A DNA stretch of 64,000 bases, from contig NC_135726.1 of NCBI RefSeq assembly GCF_964656455.1, forward strand, positions 28,345,168 through 28,409,167, read 5' to 3'. A program made the position numbers and the translations under genes. Source of the stretch: Halichoerus grypus. Its lineage: Eukaryota > Chordata > Mammalia > Carnivora > Phocidae. Below, piece by piece: positions 22,815 to 36,440 of this stretch. The notes under the pieces were generated by a model that did not search any database, was not told the origin of the DNA, and saw only the letters and a list, made by a program, of their open reading frames with translations. Positions within the stretch are counted from its first letter, which is position 1, and every line of letters begins with the position of its first letter.

Positions 22815-23480
22815 TATTTCTTTTTAAATTTTTAACTAAACTTTATATTTCAAGATAAGTACAGATTTCACAGGCACTTGTACTAACTAATGGAGGGACC
22901 CCTTGTACTTCTCACCCAGTTTTGCCCAGTAGTGATACTTGTAATATGTAGTATAATAGTATCGCAGCCTGGGCGTTAACATTGATACACTCACGGTACA
23001 GAACATTCCCATCCCCACAGGGATTCCTCCTGTTACCCTGTCATATCCATACTCACTTCTCCCCTGCCCCTCTCCTTAACCCCAGCGACCACTCGCCTGT
23101 TCCCCATCTCTATCATGTGGTCTTTGCCAGAGTGTGCTATAAGTGGGATTCCAGTGTGTGCTACCCTGGGGGATTGGCCTTTCTCACTCAGCATAGTTTT
23201 TCTGGAGATTCAACTTGCGCTTCTCAGGACTTTGTTCTTTTTTATTGTCGGGTAGTATTCCAGGGTCTGGTCGTCCCGCAGATTGTTTAACCATTCGCCG
23301 GTCGGGACTTCAGGCTTGTTTCCAGTTCCTGACTGTTACGAATAAAACTGCTATAAACATTCGTGTACAGGTTTTTGTGTGAACATAAGTTTTCATTTTT
23401 CCTGGGAAAAATGCCCAGGAGTGCAATTGTGGGTCATATGATAATTACACAGAGTCTTTCTTTTTTACGACTAGACTTGA
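22815..23480 (-). mobile_element. Old L1 fragment (3' part)
   Basis: The plus strand reads the antisense of the L1 3' UTR and ORF2 end, including the diagnostic stretches around AATAAAACTGCTATAAACAT (23340-23360) and the following GTTTTTGTGTGAACATAAG. It is heavily diverged, with no open reading frame of the element left. It marks the start of the repeat-bearing desert. Confidence 0.75.
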
Positions 23481-24579
23481 TTTTGTATGTGTGGAAGAGG
23501 GGCGACGAGGCGGACATCGACATTTTTGCGGTGGCTTTGCTTTAACTGGATTTGTTTCTGATTTTAAAATATGCAGACTATCTTGAATAACTTGTAGCCA
23601 GATATCGAAAACAGTTCTCCACAACCTAGATTTGGTTCTTATTTTTAGAGAAATACGTTTGAAAAAAATTGCTGCTTTTTTTTTTGGTGGGGGGGGGAGG
23701 TAAACAATTTTTACGTAAAGGTAGAGATATACTGTAGAGAAGATGCTGCAGAGCTGACGGGTAACTTGGAGAAATGTAGTGGGAGTTTTCCAAGTGTTAG
23801 TAGAGACTTGGCATTCAAGGATATATTTTAATAGCTTCCGAACTGATAGACTCATGCTCTTGTCACTATCCCCGTGCCTGGAGTTTTTATTTGTAGAGTT
23901 AATTCATTATCTTAACAGTTGGTTTTCAGTAGTGTTGCGTTTCATGCTCATTTAATTCGACTATAAGACTTGTGTTTGTAAGAAAAAGAAAGGAATAAAA
24001 ACCAAAAAGTGTCTTTTCCTACTACACGACCCCTAAAAATGCAGCTACTTTATACGATGCTTACCGGAAGAAACAGCTCTGTTCCCAACCCTAGTGGAAA
24101 TTATACTGTTTTATTATATTTACCTTGACATAATGAGACATGTACAAACCATGTATGCTATATCTGGGGGGAGACCCACTGAAAAGATTTTTCGAGGACC
24201 ATTTTTACTCTGATTTTTCACCGTTACATGTATTGACTTTAGAATTCTCACCAAAGACTGAGCTCCATTTCGTTTTCAGAAGCATTGGATGTCATTTACT
24301 GGTTACAGTGATCCTGCTAACAAAAGTCAAAATTATAAATCTTTAACTTTTTCGAGTGAGGCACTAGGCTCAGAGGACCCCAATCTTTCAGTGCTTCTAA
24401 ATATAGTTTCTATCTTTAGCCCGTTATGTTTATGACCACAGTGATAGAAATGACCTAAGACAATAAAATAGTCCTTGCCCTTAAAAAGGACCTGGATAAA
24501 AGATAGCATGTGCACGTGCGAGCTTTAAATACCAGGAGGTCACTCATCATTAAGCAGCTATAGAAGCACCCCATGTTCC
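23481..24579. other. Unique intergenic DNA, nothing seen
   Basis: AT-rich sequence with a T/G homopolymer junction at 23677-23698. No gene or recognisable element. Confidence 0.4.
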
Positions 24580-24960
24580 GCCACCTCTAGGCGCTGGGAA
24601 CTGAACAGCAAAGAAGGCAATAGGCAATACAGTCCCCCTCTTCTCTTAGCCTGGTCCTCATAGGGCATAGATTAGGGGGTGGGGACAGGGGAGAAAGTAA
24701 AAAGAAACTGAGAGACCAACATGACTGTGCATTACTAGAAATCCAGAACCTTCAGAACTCAGGAGAAAGCCTAGGCCAGCTGGAACTGCCAGAGCAGGCC
24801 TCACGGGGGAAATGACAGACAAATTTTGAAGGAGCATATACGTGATATGGAGGAGGATATCAGCAAAGAGACGGAAATGAGCTCGTGTGTGGTTTGTTGA
24901 AAGTGGAGTGGAATCTGGTCTGGCTAGAATTTCTGGGGCATCGAAGGGGTGCGTCACTGC
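24580..24960 (-). mobile_element. Degenerate L2-like fragment
   Basis: The order of landmarks resembles antisense L2: a gene-desert A/G-rich block with ACTGAACAGCAAAGAAGGCAA-type sequence near 24600, then GCAGGCCTCACGGGGG and GAAATGA segments. It is highly diverged, so the family call is tentative. Confidence 0.35.
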
Positions 24961-26284
24961 CAAAAAGTCTATTTAACAGCTTCCTATGTTTTAGGAACTC
25001 ACCCGAAATGAGGCATGTTGTTTAAAAGAGTCATACTTGAATTTAAATACATGGGTTTGAGGGGAAAAAACAAATGGATACTCTTCCTCCTAAAACTAGG
25101 GCTTAGAAGTATGTTTCAGCTTTTAAGCCTCCATCTGTTTGCGTGTATGTGTGTGTGTGTGTGTGTGTGTAAAACAAAATATTTTATTTCCCTCCCTTCA
25201 TGTTTGATAAGGAATAAGAGGTTTTATACTTTTCTGGTGTCTTAAATGCATAATCTATAAGACTATCATACTTCTTACGATTTTTGTTTATTTTGGGCTT
25301 TAAATAACAAAAGAACTTAAAGTTCTTAAAGCTCCAAAATGAAAACTGCAAGATCACATATAGATAAACCTTTTACATCAAGAAAAGATTTGTAACGTAT
25401 AGAGAGAGCTGATGGCTTTACTAAGGAACAATTTTGAGTAAGCTAAGAAAATACAAGTATTTCTGCTCTCTTTTTTTTTTTAAGTGCTTAAGGTGGTAAG
25501 ATTGTTAAGGTCCTTTTCTAAATATGCGTCTAATTTTAGGAAACTAAAATAGGAAGTTCTAATATCACCAAGGCCCCTTGAACTTGGGAACTTGGAAAAG
25601 GAAGAGACCTAAGGGTCTATTAGAGTTTCTTTACATTTGTATAAATCATAGATTTGATCAAAGTGATTATAAAAGACATTAAATTAAGGTACTCAGTACT
25701 AAGTAAATTAAGGTAAATTAAATTAAGACAAAAATTAAGGTACTCACGGTTTTATATGTAATAATATTGATCCCAATATACCCGACTCTGTGGCATCGCC
25801 AACACGAATTGTATTTTGTGGAAGAGCTACACTAGGTCAGCGACTTAAAATTTTTGAGTATATATGAAGAGGAAGCATTGTAGAATCATCTTGTAATATT
25901 GTTTAGCAGTTTAAAAAATAAAATGGTGCAGTTTTAGTCAGTTTTTAAAATTTTTTTTACAAATACTGCAAATCATAGGTTGGTTACCACTAGACTTCCT
26001 GACTCCGCCATGATTGCTGTATTCTCTGTATAGTTTTTTAAAATACCAGGCACTTTATAATTTTGTGTATAATTGTTTATATATATATATTCTCCACAAA
26101 ATGTTTTTAGAACAACTTATTGCTAAATTACCTTAACCTACTCGCCATCTTTAAACTTTCATGTATGAACACGCTGCAGTGTGAGTTGCAAGACGCCTTG
26201 GTAGAGTATTTTATTTTTTCCTGGAGCCTTCTTATTAAAAATACCTTTCGAACTCAATGCGTAAGAATAGCAGGCCACTTCCTC
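24961..26284. other. Unique intergenic DNA with a TG microsatellite
   Basis: No gene. (TG)n lies at 25143-25170. A direct repeat with core AAATTAAGGTACTCA (copies near 25683 and 25734) is embedded in AATTAA-rich DNA. It may be a small tandem duplication. Confidence 0.4.
25143..25170. repeat. (TG)n microsatellite
   Basis: Dinucleotide run, almost pure. Confidence 0.9.
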
Positions 26285-26400
26285 TTACAGGCTTTTGAAG
26301 CTGGGAAAGACTCATTTTACATATGAAGAAACTGAGTCCCAGCAGGATGAAATGACTAGCTAGTAAGTAATAAGGAGGATCTTGGGAATCTAAAGCAAAG
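26285..26400 (-). mobile_element. MIR fragment
   Basis: Contains the antisense MIR core CATTTTACATATGAAGAAAC followed by an ACTGAGTCCCAGCAGGATGA-type segment and GACTAGCTAGTAAGTAA. It is diverged and truncated. Confidence 0.5.
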
Positions 26401-26609
26401 GGCACATGCAGCCAACTTGAAGACGCCTGTCCCTGGTTCTGTATCACAATCCGATTCATGATCTATCTTATTCTGTGTATGTCAGAAAGAAATGTCTACT
26501 TGCCATCTGTACAAGGCATACCGACATTTCGGCACCAAACATGGGTATAAGTAGCAAGTTCAAGCGTGTTAATCTCAGAACTGAATTTCAGCCAGTAGCA
26601 TATCGCATT

Positions 26610-28350
26610 CGTTCACTACTGTTTACGCCTACCTGCTGATCCTAAGCGTTGTGATAAATCCAGGGAGCCAAATATGAATCCGACCTGTTCCCTGAATTCA
26701 GTAAAGTGAGCATGGGGCTCAGGCCTGGAGGCGAAATGGTGGACACCAGGCAGTGTTTGCTTATGGACCACAGGGCTTAGCCTCTACTATGGAGACGGGG
26801 CTTAAACAGACCATTTCACCATCTCAGCCCAGCACAGTAAGAGGGAAAGCCAGATGCTGTGGGACCACAGGGACACAGTTCCCAACCAAGCCTGATAGAC
26901 GACGGACAAGGTCAAGGAAGGCTTCCCAGAGGAGAGGGACATTAGGGTTGAGCCCTGAAGGAAGAGGGCTCCAGGCAAGGGGAGCAAAGACTAAAGAGCA
27001 GGAGAGCCTGATGCATTTGGGAGTCTGAGAAGTTGGAGCCAAGCAGGAAGGGTGTGGGGGATGATGGGAAAGAGAGATGAGAGGCAGCAGGGCCGGGCTA
27101 CAGAGGGGTTTCATCTGCCTGGCGAGGGGAGCTTGGATTTCATCTTAGGTCCACCTGATCAGGTGTGCGTTTTACAGATACCCCTTTGGTGGTGGCTGGT
27201 GGGGGAGTGCCCTGGAGGCCACCAAGATGGGGTGGTGAGAGACTAGTTGGCTGATGGTTGCCGGTAAGTGTTCAAGAGGGAGGGAACAGTTGTCTGAGTT
27301 AGGAGAGGGACAAGGGAAGGAGAGGTGTTGAAGGATTGATGGGAAATACTGAGATGCTAGAAATAAAAGGGCTTGGTGACTGGTTTCACATGAGGGTGAA
27401 GGAAAAGTATGACAATGAGGGTGTCTACAGGACTTGAGCAATCAGGTAGTGGTGTTGGTGTTCTGGGACTGAGATCCCAAGAGAGTGGGTCTGATGGGAA
27501 AAAAAGACACCGTGTGGTCCAAACAGTTGGTTTTGAGGGGCTAGTAAATGTAGGCTCATCAATCCTAACAAATGTCCCACCCTGGTGGGGAATGTTGGTA
27601 GTGGGGGAGGCTGTGCATGATAGTAGGAACAGACAGACGTGTGGGATTTAAGAGGTTTTAGAAGGTAACATTGACCCAACCTGATAGAAGCTATGAGAGT
27701 AACACTGACCTTATTTCGTAACTAGGGTAAGAGTGATGTTATGAACCAATACAACATGTTCAGGAGGGCATGGGAAGAAGTAGACTCAGGGCAGAGAGGA
27801 CAGAGGGGTGATCGGGAGCTGTCCCAGTAGACAGCTGAAAATCTGAGACCAGGGTTCGAGTAAGGGAACCGTCCTGAAGGGAAGGCTGCACCCCAGAGAG
27901 CAGTCACCCTTGAGAGGTACATCAAGGGGGGTGGTCTACAAAAGCAACAGGGTCAGAGGCCAAAGAACCCAGGGACAGCAGCATCTCAGAAGCTGAAGAC
28001 ACTGCAACATGCACAGTGTGGTTAAGTCCAGTGAGATTGAAAACCATCAAATCTAGCCCTTTGGGTAACTAGAAAGCCAGATCACGTGTGATAAATGGAA
28101 AGCGAGAGTGGAGAAAGCTAACATAAAGCCACATTTCTACAGACACATCTTTCTACCAGCTCGGCAGAGGAGGGAATATTCTGAGCAGAGCTTAGTGGGA
28201 GAGACTGAGTCTACAGGGAACATTTTAGAATGGGAGCAATTGAAGAAAAGAAATTAAGCGAAGAGGGAGATTTTTAAGATGCAGAAGATAGCTAAGAAAT
28301 TGGGAGAAAATGGAAAAGAGAAAAGAAGTGGTTAGCTAGATAGGAGACAA
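26610..28350 (-). mobile_element. Degenerate L2 (antisense)
   Basis: An A/G-rich block of about 1.7 kb in which landmarks of antisense L2 appear in order: AAGGAAGGCTTCCCAGAGG, GAGCCCTGAAGGAAGAGG, CTCCAGGCAAGGGGAGCAA, then GGGCTACAGAGGGGTTTCA and a GCTTGGATTTCATCTTAGG segment. Open frames inside it are remnants or chance. Confidence 0.55.
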
Positions 28351-28519
28351 GCTACCCATTCTGAAAAATGATGGACAGTAGTGAGGTTGGGCACGGAAAA
28401 GGTATAGAAATAACATACCGTGGTTTGCTTAAAAAACGATCCTATTTGGTTTTACAATCAAAATGTGCACTAATTCAGCTTCTCAGTGGATGTCAAGGTT
28501 TTCAAAGTCAAAAATTCAA

Positions 28520-31500
28520 GTCAGTACATTTACACATCATAACCAGCCAAAGTCCATTGTTGACATTAGGGTTCCTTCTCGGTGTTGGACGTTCTGTGGG
28601 CTTGGACAAATGTATAATGATATGTATCCACCATTATAGCGTCATACAGAATAGTTTCACTGCCCTAAAATCCTGTGCTCCACCTGTTCATCCCTCCTTC
28701 CTCCTCTAAACAAACTCTTGTCAACCACTGACCTTTTCCTGTCTCTGTAGTTTTGTCTTTTCCAGATGTCATATAGTTGGAATCACACAGTATGTAGCCT
28801 TTCCAAATTGACTTCTTTCGCTTAGTAAACTGCACTTAAGGTTCCTCTATGTGTTTTCATAGTTTGATAGCTCGTTTCTTTTTTAGGGCTGAATAATATT
28901 CCATCGTGTGGATGTACCATGAGTTATCCACTCACCTAATGAAGGACATCTTGGTTGTTTCCAAGTTTTGGCAATTATGAATAAAGCTGCTATAAATATC
29001 TGTGTGCAGGCTTTTGTGTGGACATAAATTTTCAACTCCTTTGGGTAAATACCAAGGAGGGCCATTGCTGGAATGTATGGTTAGAGTATTTAGTTTTATA
29101 TTTAGTTGCCAAACTGGCTTGCAAAAGTGGTTATACCGTTGTCCATTCCCATCAACAATGAATGAGAGTTCTTGTTGCTCCATATCATCACCAGCACTTG
29201 GTGGTGTCAATGCTTTGGATCTTGGCCATCCTAATAGGTGTGTAGTGGTATCTCATAATTCTTTTAATTTGCAGTTCACTGATGACCTATAGTATCTTTT
29301 CGTATGCTTATTTGCCAGCTGTATATCTTCTTTGTGGAGGTACCTGATAAGGTCTTTGGCCCATTTTTAAATTGGGTTGCTCATTTTCTTCTTGCTGAGT
29401 TTTAAGGATTCTTTGTCTATTTTGGATAACTGTCCTTTATCAGATACGCCTTGTGCAAATGTTTTCTCCAGGTCTGTGGCTTGTCTTTTCACTCTCTGGA
29501 TGGTGTCCTCCACAGAGCAAAAAGTTTTGATTTTAATGAAATCCAACTTACCAGTTCTTTCTCTCATGAATCATGCTTTTAGCAGTATGTAAAAAGTTAT
29601 TATCAAATCTGATGTCATCCAGACTTTCTCCTATATTATCTGCTAGGAGTTTTATAATTTTATGTTTTACATTTAGGTCTGTGACCCATTGTGAATAAAT
29701 TTCTTTGAGGGGCTAAATGTCTGTGTCTAGATTCACTTTTTTGCATCTGGATGTCCACTTGTTCAGCACCATTTGTTGAAAAGACTCTCTTTGCTCCATG
29801 TATTTCATCAAAGATCTGTTGACTAGATTTACATGGATCTGTTTCTAGGCTCTCTGTTCTATTCCATTGATCTATTCATCTATTCATTCACCAATGCTAC
29901 ACTGTCTTGATTAGTATCTTTTTAGTAAGTCTTCCGGTGAGTAGTGTCAGTCCTCCAGCTTTGTTCTTCTCTCTCAATCTTGTGTTAGCTATGCTGGATC
30001 TTTGCCTCTCCATATAAATTTTAGGATCAGTTTGTCTATAGCCACAAATAACTTGCTGGGATTTTGATTGGGATTGCATGGAGTCTATAGATCAGATTGA
30101 GAAAAACTGACATCTTGATAATATTGAGTCTTCCTATCCATGAACATGAGCTATCTCTTCATTTATTTAGTTTTTCTTTTATTTCTCTCATCAGAGTTTT
30201 GTAGTTTTCCTCATATAGATCTTGTACACATTTTGTTAGATTTATACCTAAGTATTTCATTATAATTATAATTTCAAATTCCACTTATTCATTGCTGGCA
30301 TATAAGAAAGCAATTGACTTTTCTATATTGAACTTGTATCCTCCTATCTTGCTGTAATTGTTTATTAATTACAGGGTTTTTTGGGGCTATTGAATCTTTT
30401 CAATTTTCTACATAGATAATCTTGTCATCTGCATACACAGTTTTATTTCTTCCTTCCCAATCTGTATACGTGTTATTTCTTTTTCCTGTCTTATTACATT
30501 AGCTAGGACTTCTAGTACAATGCTGAGAAGGAGTGGTGAGTCGAGACATCCTTGTCTTCTCCTAATCTCAGTGGTAAAGCTTCTGTTTTCTCACCATGAA
30601 GTATGATGTTAGCTGCAGGGGTTTTTGCTGACATGCTTTATCAAATTGAGGAAATTCTGCTCTATTAATTTACTGAGAGTTTTTATCATGCATGAGTGTA
30701 GGATTTCATCAGATGTTTTTTCTGCATATATCAATAAGATCATGTGATATTTTTTCTTTTTTAGCCTGTTGATGTGATGGATTACATTAATTGATTTTCT
30801 GATGCGGAACCAGCCTTGCTCACCTGGCATAAATCCCATTTATACAGCCATGGTGTATAATTCTGCACCTGTGTTATATAATTCTTTTTATACATTGTTA
30901 GATTCAATTTGTCAGTATTTTGTTGAGGATTTTTGTTCTATGTTCATGAGAGATTTTGGTTTATAGTTTTCTTTTTTATAATGTCTAAACGTCTTTTTCT
31001 GTTTTTTGTTTGTTTGTTTTGTTTTTTGTTTTTGTACTATGGTAATGCTGACCTCATAGAATGAGTTTGGAAGTTTTCCCTCTGCTTCTGTCTTCCAAAA
31101 GAGACTGAAGAGAATTGGTATAATTTCTTTCTTAAATGTTTGGTAGAATTCACCAGTGAACCCATCTGGGCCTAGTGTTTTCTGTTTTGGAAGATTATTA
31201 ATTATTGATTCAATTTCTTGAATAGATAGAGGCCTATTCAGATTGTTTGTTTATTCTTGGGTAAGTTTTGGCAGATTGTGTCTTTTAAGGGATTGGTCTG
31301 CTTCGTCTAGATTGTTAAATTTGTGAGCATGATATTCATAATATTCCTTTATTATCCTTTTAGTGTCCATTGGATCTGTACTGATGTCTCCCTTTTCACT
31401 TATGATATTAGTAATTTGTATTCTCTCTCCTTTTTTCTTAATTAGCTTGGCTAGAGGATTATGTTTTATTAATCTCTTTCAAAGAACTAGTTTTTGGTTT

Positions 31501-32165
31501 CATTGATTTTCTCTATTGATTTCTTGATTTTAATTTAATTGATTTCTGCTCTAATTTTTTATTATTTCTTTTATTCTGCTTGGATTTAACTTGCTCTTCT
31601 CTCTCTAATTTCCTAAGGTGGAAACTTAGATTATGGTTTTTGGAACTTTCTTTTTTTCTAATATATGCATTCAAAAGCTATGAATTTTCCTCTAAGCTCT
31701 GCTTTCCTTCCATCCCACAAATTTTGCTAAGTTGTGTTTTCATTTTCATTTAGTTCAAAATGCTTTGAAATTTCTCTTGAGATTTCTTCTTTGACCCATG
31801 TGTTATTTAATTTTCAAGTACTTTGAGTCTTTCAACTATCTTACTGGTTTCACTAAGTTTAATTCCAATGTAGTTTGGGAGCATATATTGTATGAGTCCT
31901 ACTCTTTTAAATTTGTTAAGGTGTGTTTTGTGGCCCAGAATGTGGTCTACCTTAGGTGAATGTTCTGTGTGAGCTTGAGAAGAATGTGTATTCTGGTGTT
32001 GGTGGATGAAATAATCAATAGATGTCCATTATATCTAGTTTATTGATGGTGGTGTTGAATTCAACTATGTCCTTACTGATTTTCTAACTGCTGGGTCTCT
32101 TCATTATGATAGAAGTGTTAAAGTCTTCAACTATACTAGTGGATTCATTTTTTCTCCTTGTAGTT
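28520..32165 (-). mobile_element. L1 retrotransposon, 5'-truncated and decayed
   Basis: About 3.6 kb reading as antisense L1 on the plus strand. The 3' UTR is at the low-coordinate end (ACATTAGGGTTCC near 28563 and CCACCATTATAG near 28629), followed by antisense ORF2 reverse transcriptase landmarks (GAGAAGGAGTGGTGAG near 30525, ATGCTGACCTCATAGAATGA near 31046). It ends near 32165 in the endonuclease-side part of ORF2. ORF2 is broken by many stops; no intact frame remains. Same orientation as the next copy. Confidence 0.85.
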
Positions 32166-33690
32166 CTATCTATGAATATCCATTCATCCATCAGTGGATT
32201 CTTAGTTCTCTCCATGTCTTGGCTATTATAAATAATGTTGCTATGAACATGAGGGTGCAGATATCTTTTTAAGTTAGTGTCTTGATTTCCTTTGGATATA
32301 TTCCCAGCAAGTGAATTGATGGATTATTAGTAGTTTTATTTTTAATTTTTTGAAGAAACTCCATACTGTTTTCCATAGTGGCTGTACTACTTTGTAATCC
32401 CACCAACAGTGCACAAGGGTTCCTTTTTCTTCACATCCATGCCAGCATTTGTTATCTCTTATCTTTTTGGTGATAGTCATTCTAACAGGTGTGACGTGAT
32501 AGCTCATTGTGGTTATCATTTGCATTCCCTAATGACTAGTGATGGTGAGCATCTTCTCATGTATGTGTTGGGCATTCCTGTATCTTCTTTGGAAAAAAGT
32601 CTATTCAAGTTTTTGCCCATTTTATAATTGGATTATTTGTTTATTTTGGGTTTTGTTTGTCCTGTTTTGTTTTGCTATTGAGTTGTATGAAATCTTTATA
32701 TATTATATATATATTGGATATTAACTTCTTATCAGATATATAGAAATTTCAGATATATGCAAATACTTTTCCCCGTTCCGTAGGTCATCTTTTCATTTTG
32801 TTAATGGTTTCTTTTGCTGTGTAAAAGCTTTTTAGTTTGATATAGCCCACTTGTTTGCTTTTTATTTTGTTGCTTGTGCTTAGGTGTGATTTTAAAAAAT
32901 TCATTACCAAGACCCAAGTCAAGGAGCTTTTATCCCGTGTTTTCCTCTAGGAATTTCATGGTTTATATTTAAGTCTTTAATCCATTTTGAGGTAATTTTT
33001 GTGAATGGTGAAAGATAGCGGTCAAGTTTCATTCTTTTACATTTGAATTTCCAATTTTCCTACCACCATTTAATGATTCCCCAGTAACTATTCCTGCCTC
33101 CCTTATTAAATACTAATTGACCATATATGTTTGGGTTTATTTCTGGGCTCTCAATTCTGTTCCACTGGTCTATTTGTTTTTTAATGCAAGTACCATACTG
33201 CTTAATTATTACAGCTTTATAATATGGCTTGAAATCAGGAAGTGTGAGGCCTCTTGCTTTGTTCTTTCTCAGGATTACTTTTGTTATTCAGGAGACCTTT
33301 TGTGGTTTCGTATAAATTTTAGGAATGTTTTTGTATTTCTGCAAAAAATGCCATTAGAGTCTTGGTAGAGATTACATTTAATCTTTTGGTAATATTGGCA
33401 TTTTAACAATATTAATTTTTCCAATCCATGAACACAGGATACCTTTCCATTTATTTGTGCCTTTTTTAATTTCTTTCATCAATATCTTATATTTTCATCA
33501 ATGTCCTTGGCTAAATTTATTCATCAGTCATTTATTGTATTTAGTGCTGTTAAAAATGGGATTGATTTTTTAATTTCTTTTTCAGAAAATCTATTGTTAG
33601 TGTATAGAAATGCTACTGATTTTTATATATTAATTTTATATCCTGCAACTTTAGTGAATTCATTGACACAGATGTTTATTATCAGCCTGT
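32166..33690 (-). mobile_element. Second L1 fragment, same orientation
   Basis: At about 32166 the sequence jumps back to the L1 ORF2 3' end (CATTCATCCATCAGTGGATT near 32181) and then repeats the antisense ORF2 order (TCAGATATAT, GGTCATCTTTTCATTTTG near 32783, and AACTTTAGTGAATTCATTGA near 33647). It is a separate insertion, 1.5 kb long, decayed. Confidence 0.8.
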
Positions 33691-34394
33691 GACAAGATAA
33701 ATACCAAAGATAAGAAAAAGATTGGAGATATTTGTATAGCAATTTGACATTGCCCTGATATCCAAGGGCACAATTTTGTATTTTACAAAAATACCGATTT
33801 GCAGAAGATTGGAATTAGAAACAAAATCAAACAACAACAAAGCATTGGTCCATCACTACAGATAGATGGAAAAGCATGGGACAAAGAGGCAGTTGAGAAA
33901 AATGATGATTTGGGGTGGAAACGATAGATTTTTGTAGTTGTCCAAGAAGACGCCCTGAGTGCCCAGGGAAGAAGGTCGAAGTGCCTGGAGTACCTAGAGA
34001 CAGATGATTAGGGAATTGCAGAGTGGACTCCCTTCTACCTCACCCCTGCTGTCAGAGTGATCTGCCTACAATGGAGACACCCTCCTGCCCAACACTCCTC
34101 TGCCCCTCAGTGCCATTTGCAAGGCTGCTCACCACCGGACCAGGGGACTCCGTTAGCATCGTTGTCTACCGTTCCAGCCATGCATCCTCCTCCCGCAGCG
34201 GTTGCTTTCCTGGAGTAGACCCCAAAGGGCCCTGCCACCTCCTCACTAAATAACTCTGAAACCAGCATTGGATACCTCGGGGGTGGGGGAGAGCAGGGAA
34301 GAGGCTGATTGAGGTTGGGGGTAGGAGCAGTAGCTTTCCAGGATGGAGGAGCTTTCCTGGGATTCCCATCCTTCTCAGAGTCAGCCCCAAGGAA
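33691..34394. other. Unique intergenic DNA, nothing seen
   Basis: Moderate-GC DNA with short open frames lacking domains. No gene. Confidence 0.4.
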
Positions 34395-34620
34395 GCAGGG
34401 CTTAGCAAGCTTTTTCTCTAACGAGCCACAGAGTGACTATTTTAGGCTTTGCGGGCCAGACAACGTCCATTGCAACTGTTTGGTCACTGGGCTGCCAAAG
34501 CAGCCTCGGGCAAGTGGGTATGGCCGCGTTCCAATGACACTTTCCCTAAAGTCTTCCAGTAACATTTACAAGAACTGGCCGCAGGCTGCGTTTTAGCCCT
34601 TGGGCCGTAGGTCGTCACCC
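34395..34620 (-). mobile_element. hAT-Charlie-type non-autonomous DNA transposon (MER family)
   Basis: Diagnostic landmarks: ATTTTAGGCTTTGCGGGCCA (34439), then CAACTGTTTGGTCACTG, AAAGCAGCC, GGTATGGCCGCGTTCCAATG and GGGCCGTAGGTCGTC at the end. It resembles the reverse complement of a common mammalian hAT MITE. A C-run (34618-34629) lies at the boundary. Exact subfamily not assigned. Confidence 0.55.
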
Positions 34621-36240
34621 CCCCCCCCCAAAGGACACAGAATATCCCCCTGCTCCAGCGCTGTCTCTAAACAACCCTTCAGAGGCCTCGCTAGCTTTAC
34701 CTTTACAGTTTCTAAATCCCTGGATCTTTCTTTTCTTTTTCCTTTCCAAGTAGCACAAACAATGCGTCATCTGCTTCTCCTTGCCTATCAGTAGCAGAGG
34801 CTTGAAATGTCCTTTACCAGTAAAGTGAAAGATGCATGACACGCACTGAACACCGTGGGAGTGTTTGTAAAATGAATCCTTAACCCAGGTCTGCACGAGA
34901 CAGACACGGTGAGATTCCTGCTGCGGAACCGTTTGGGAATGAAACGTTGCCGTGAAGTAATTCTGGAACGGCAGCCTCGCCCTGCCCGGGTTTGGGTAGG
35001 CTGTGTGAACGTTGGAGCTGGAGAGGCGAGTTAAACTTTTCCTAAACTGGGGTCCCGCTGGGACTTCAAGGACACGCATGTCCATGGTCTAGATAGACTG
35101 TCTAGAATTCGCAGGCTGCGTAGAAAACTGCACAGGTTACTAATGTCTTGGAGTTAATAGAGCTGGAGACGGTAGAGCAATGCATGCATTAAGCCAGTAG
35201 ACATTAAAGGCAAGCATGCTCATTTCCAAGGTTATATACTCTAGAAAATGCCCAAACCAAATAGCCATGTCAATTAAAATCTAAAATAATGGGGTTACTA
35301 AAAGCCTGGCATAACCATCATCAGGCCAGGGGGTGAAGGAAGATACAGCCTTTGTCACCTCCCTCGGCCCCCAAGGGGCTCCTTGGAGGTCACCCTGCCG
35401 CCCTCTCTCCTCGAAGTCACAAATCAGGACATCTTCTGTCGTCGTGACTGAACAGGACCACCTAGTAACGACGCTGAGGCCAGGGGAGCGGTGAGGCTGG
35501 AACCTTGACTTGGTCCTTGTCATCTCCTGATGCTATTTGGAGTGTCTTCAGATTGGCCACAGTCCCCTACTCGGAAAGCTAACCAGAACAGGACATTGTT
35601 CGGCCAGCATCTCCTGCTCTTAGATGTGGTCCTAGTCAGCATGTCCTTTGTAGCTGGCAGTGGACTCCGACTCTTTCTCTTTCCTTGTGCGTTAGATGTC
35701 TGAACGCTCCCAGGAAGCGTTGATGATATTCCTGTTATTTCCTACCTTTTATTTATAGGACATTCAAACCACTCATAAATTACATTTCCAGGCAATATCA
35801 ATTTAGTGAGCACCTAGTACGTCTTTATCACGTAAAATCAAATCAAAATGGTATAGAATATTACTTTGTTGTAATATTCTACAACACAGATGCATAGGCT
35901 AGCTTTGTTTTCCTATAGACTCTTCTCATGAGTGTGGCATATAACTATTTAGATTTTACCAAGTTAGCGATTTTCATACCTCCTTTCTCACCATTTATCT
36001 TTGGACATTTCTTATTACCGCTAAAGTCCGTTTTGAATAAATGTATCAAGTCTGAAGAGGATCGGTTTTCGTTTATTCTGATGTTACGTGCTTTTATGCT
36101 TGAATTATTTACTATGGGTTTGGTTACTGACTTATTTTTATTTGTCATTTTATGACATGCATATTTTCAGTGGAGACGCTTAGGCTAAGCTGTATTTATT
36201 TATACCACAGTACATTAACCATAAAACTATCTAACTACAG
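34621..36240. other. Unique intergenic DNA
   Basis: No gene. A perfect 11-bp inverted repeat with a 6-nt loop (TAGAATATTAC at 35854-35864, GTAATATTCTA at 35871-35881) lies in AT-rich DNA. Its function is unknown and it may be chance. Confidence 0.4.
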
Positions 36241-36440
36241 TAAAACCACGGTAATCTGGAACCCTCAGGGAGTGGGTTATACAAGATATCCAAATTTTAA
36301 GAATTAACATTAACTATTTGCGATGGAAACCTTTTAAAAATGGATCATGCCTTTCCCTCTTATCCTGGAAGCCGAGTCTCATTGAATTTTGATAATAACT
36401 CAGGGTCATCAGTTAGAATTGTCCTGGATAACTCAGCTGC
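36241..36440. other. Possible Tigger-like DNA transposon remnant
   Basis: ACAGTAAAACCACGGTAATC followed by GGAACCCTCAGGGAGTGGGT resembles terminal sequence of pogo/Tigger-type elements. The match is from recognition only and the far end was not located. Confidence 0.25.

Noticed and set aside
28520..33690. Active L1
   Set aside because: ORF2 is broken by many stops and both copies are truncated.
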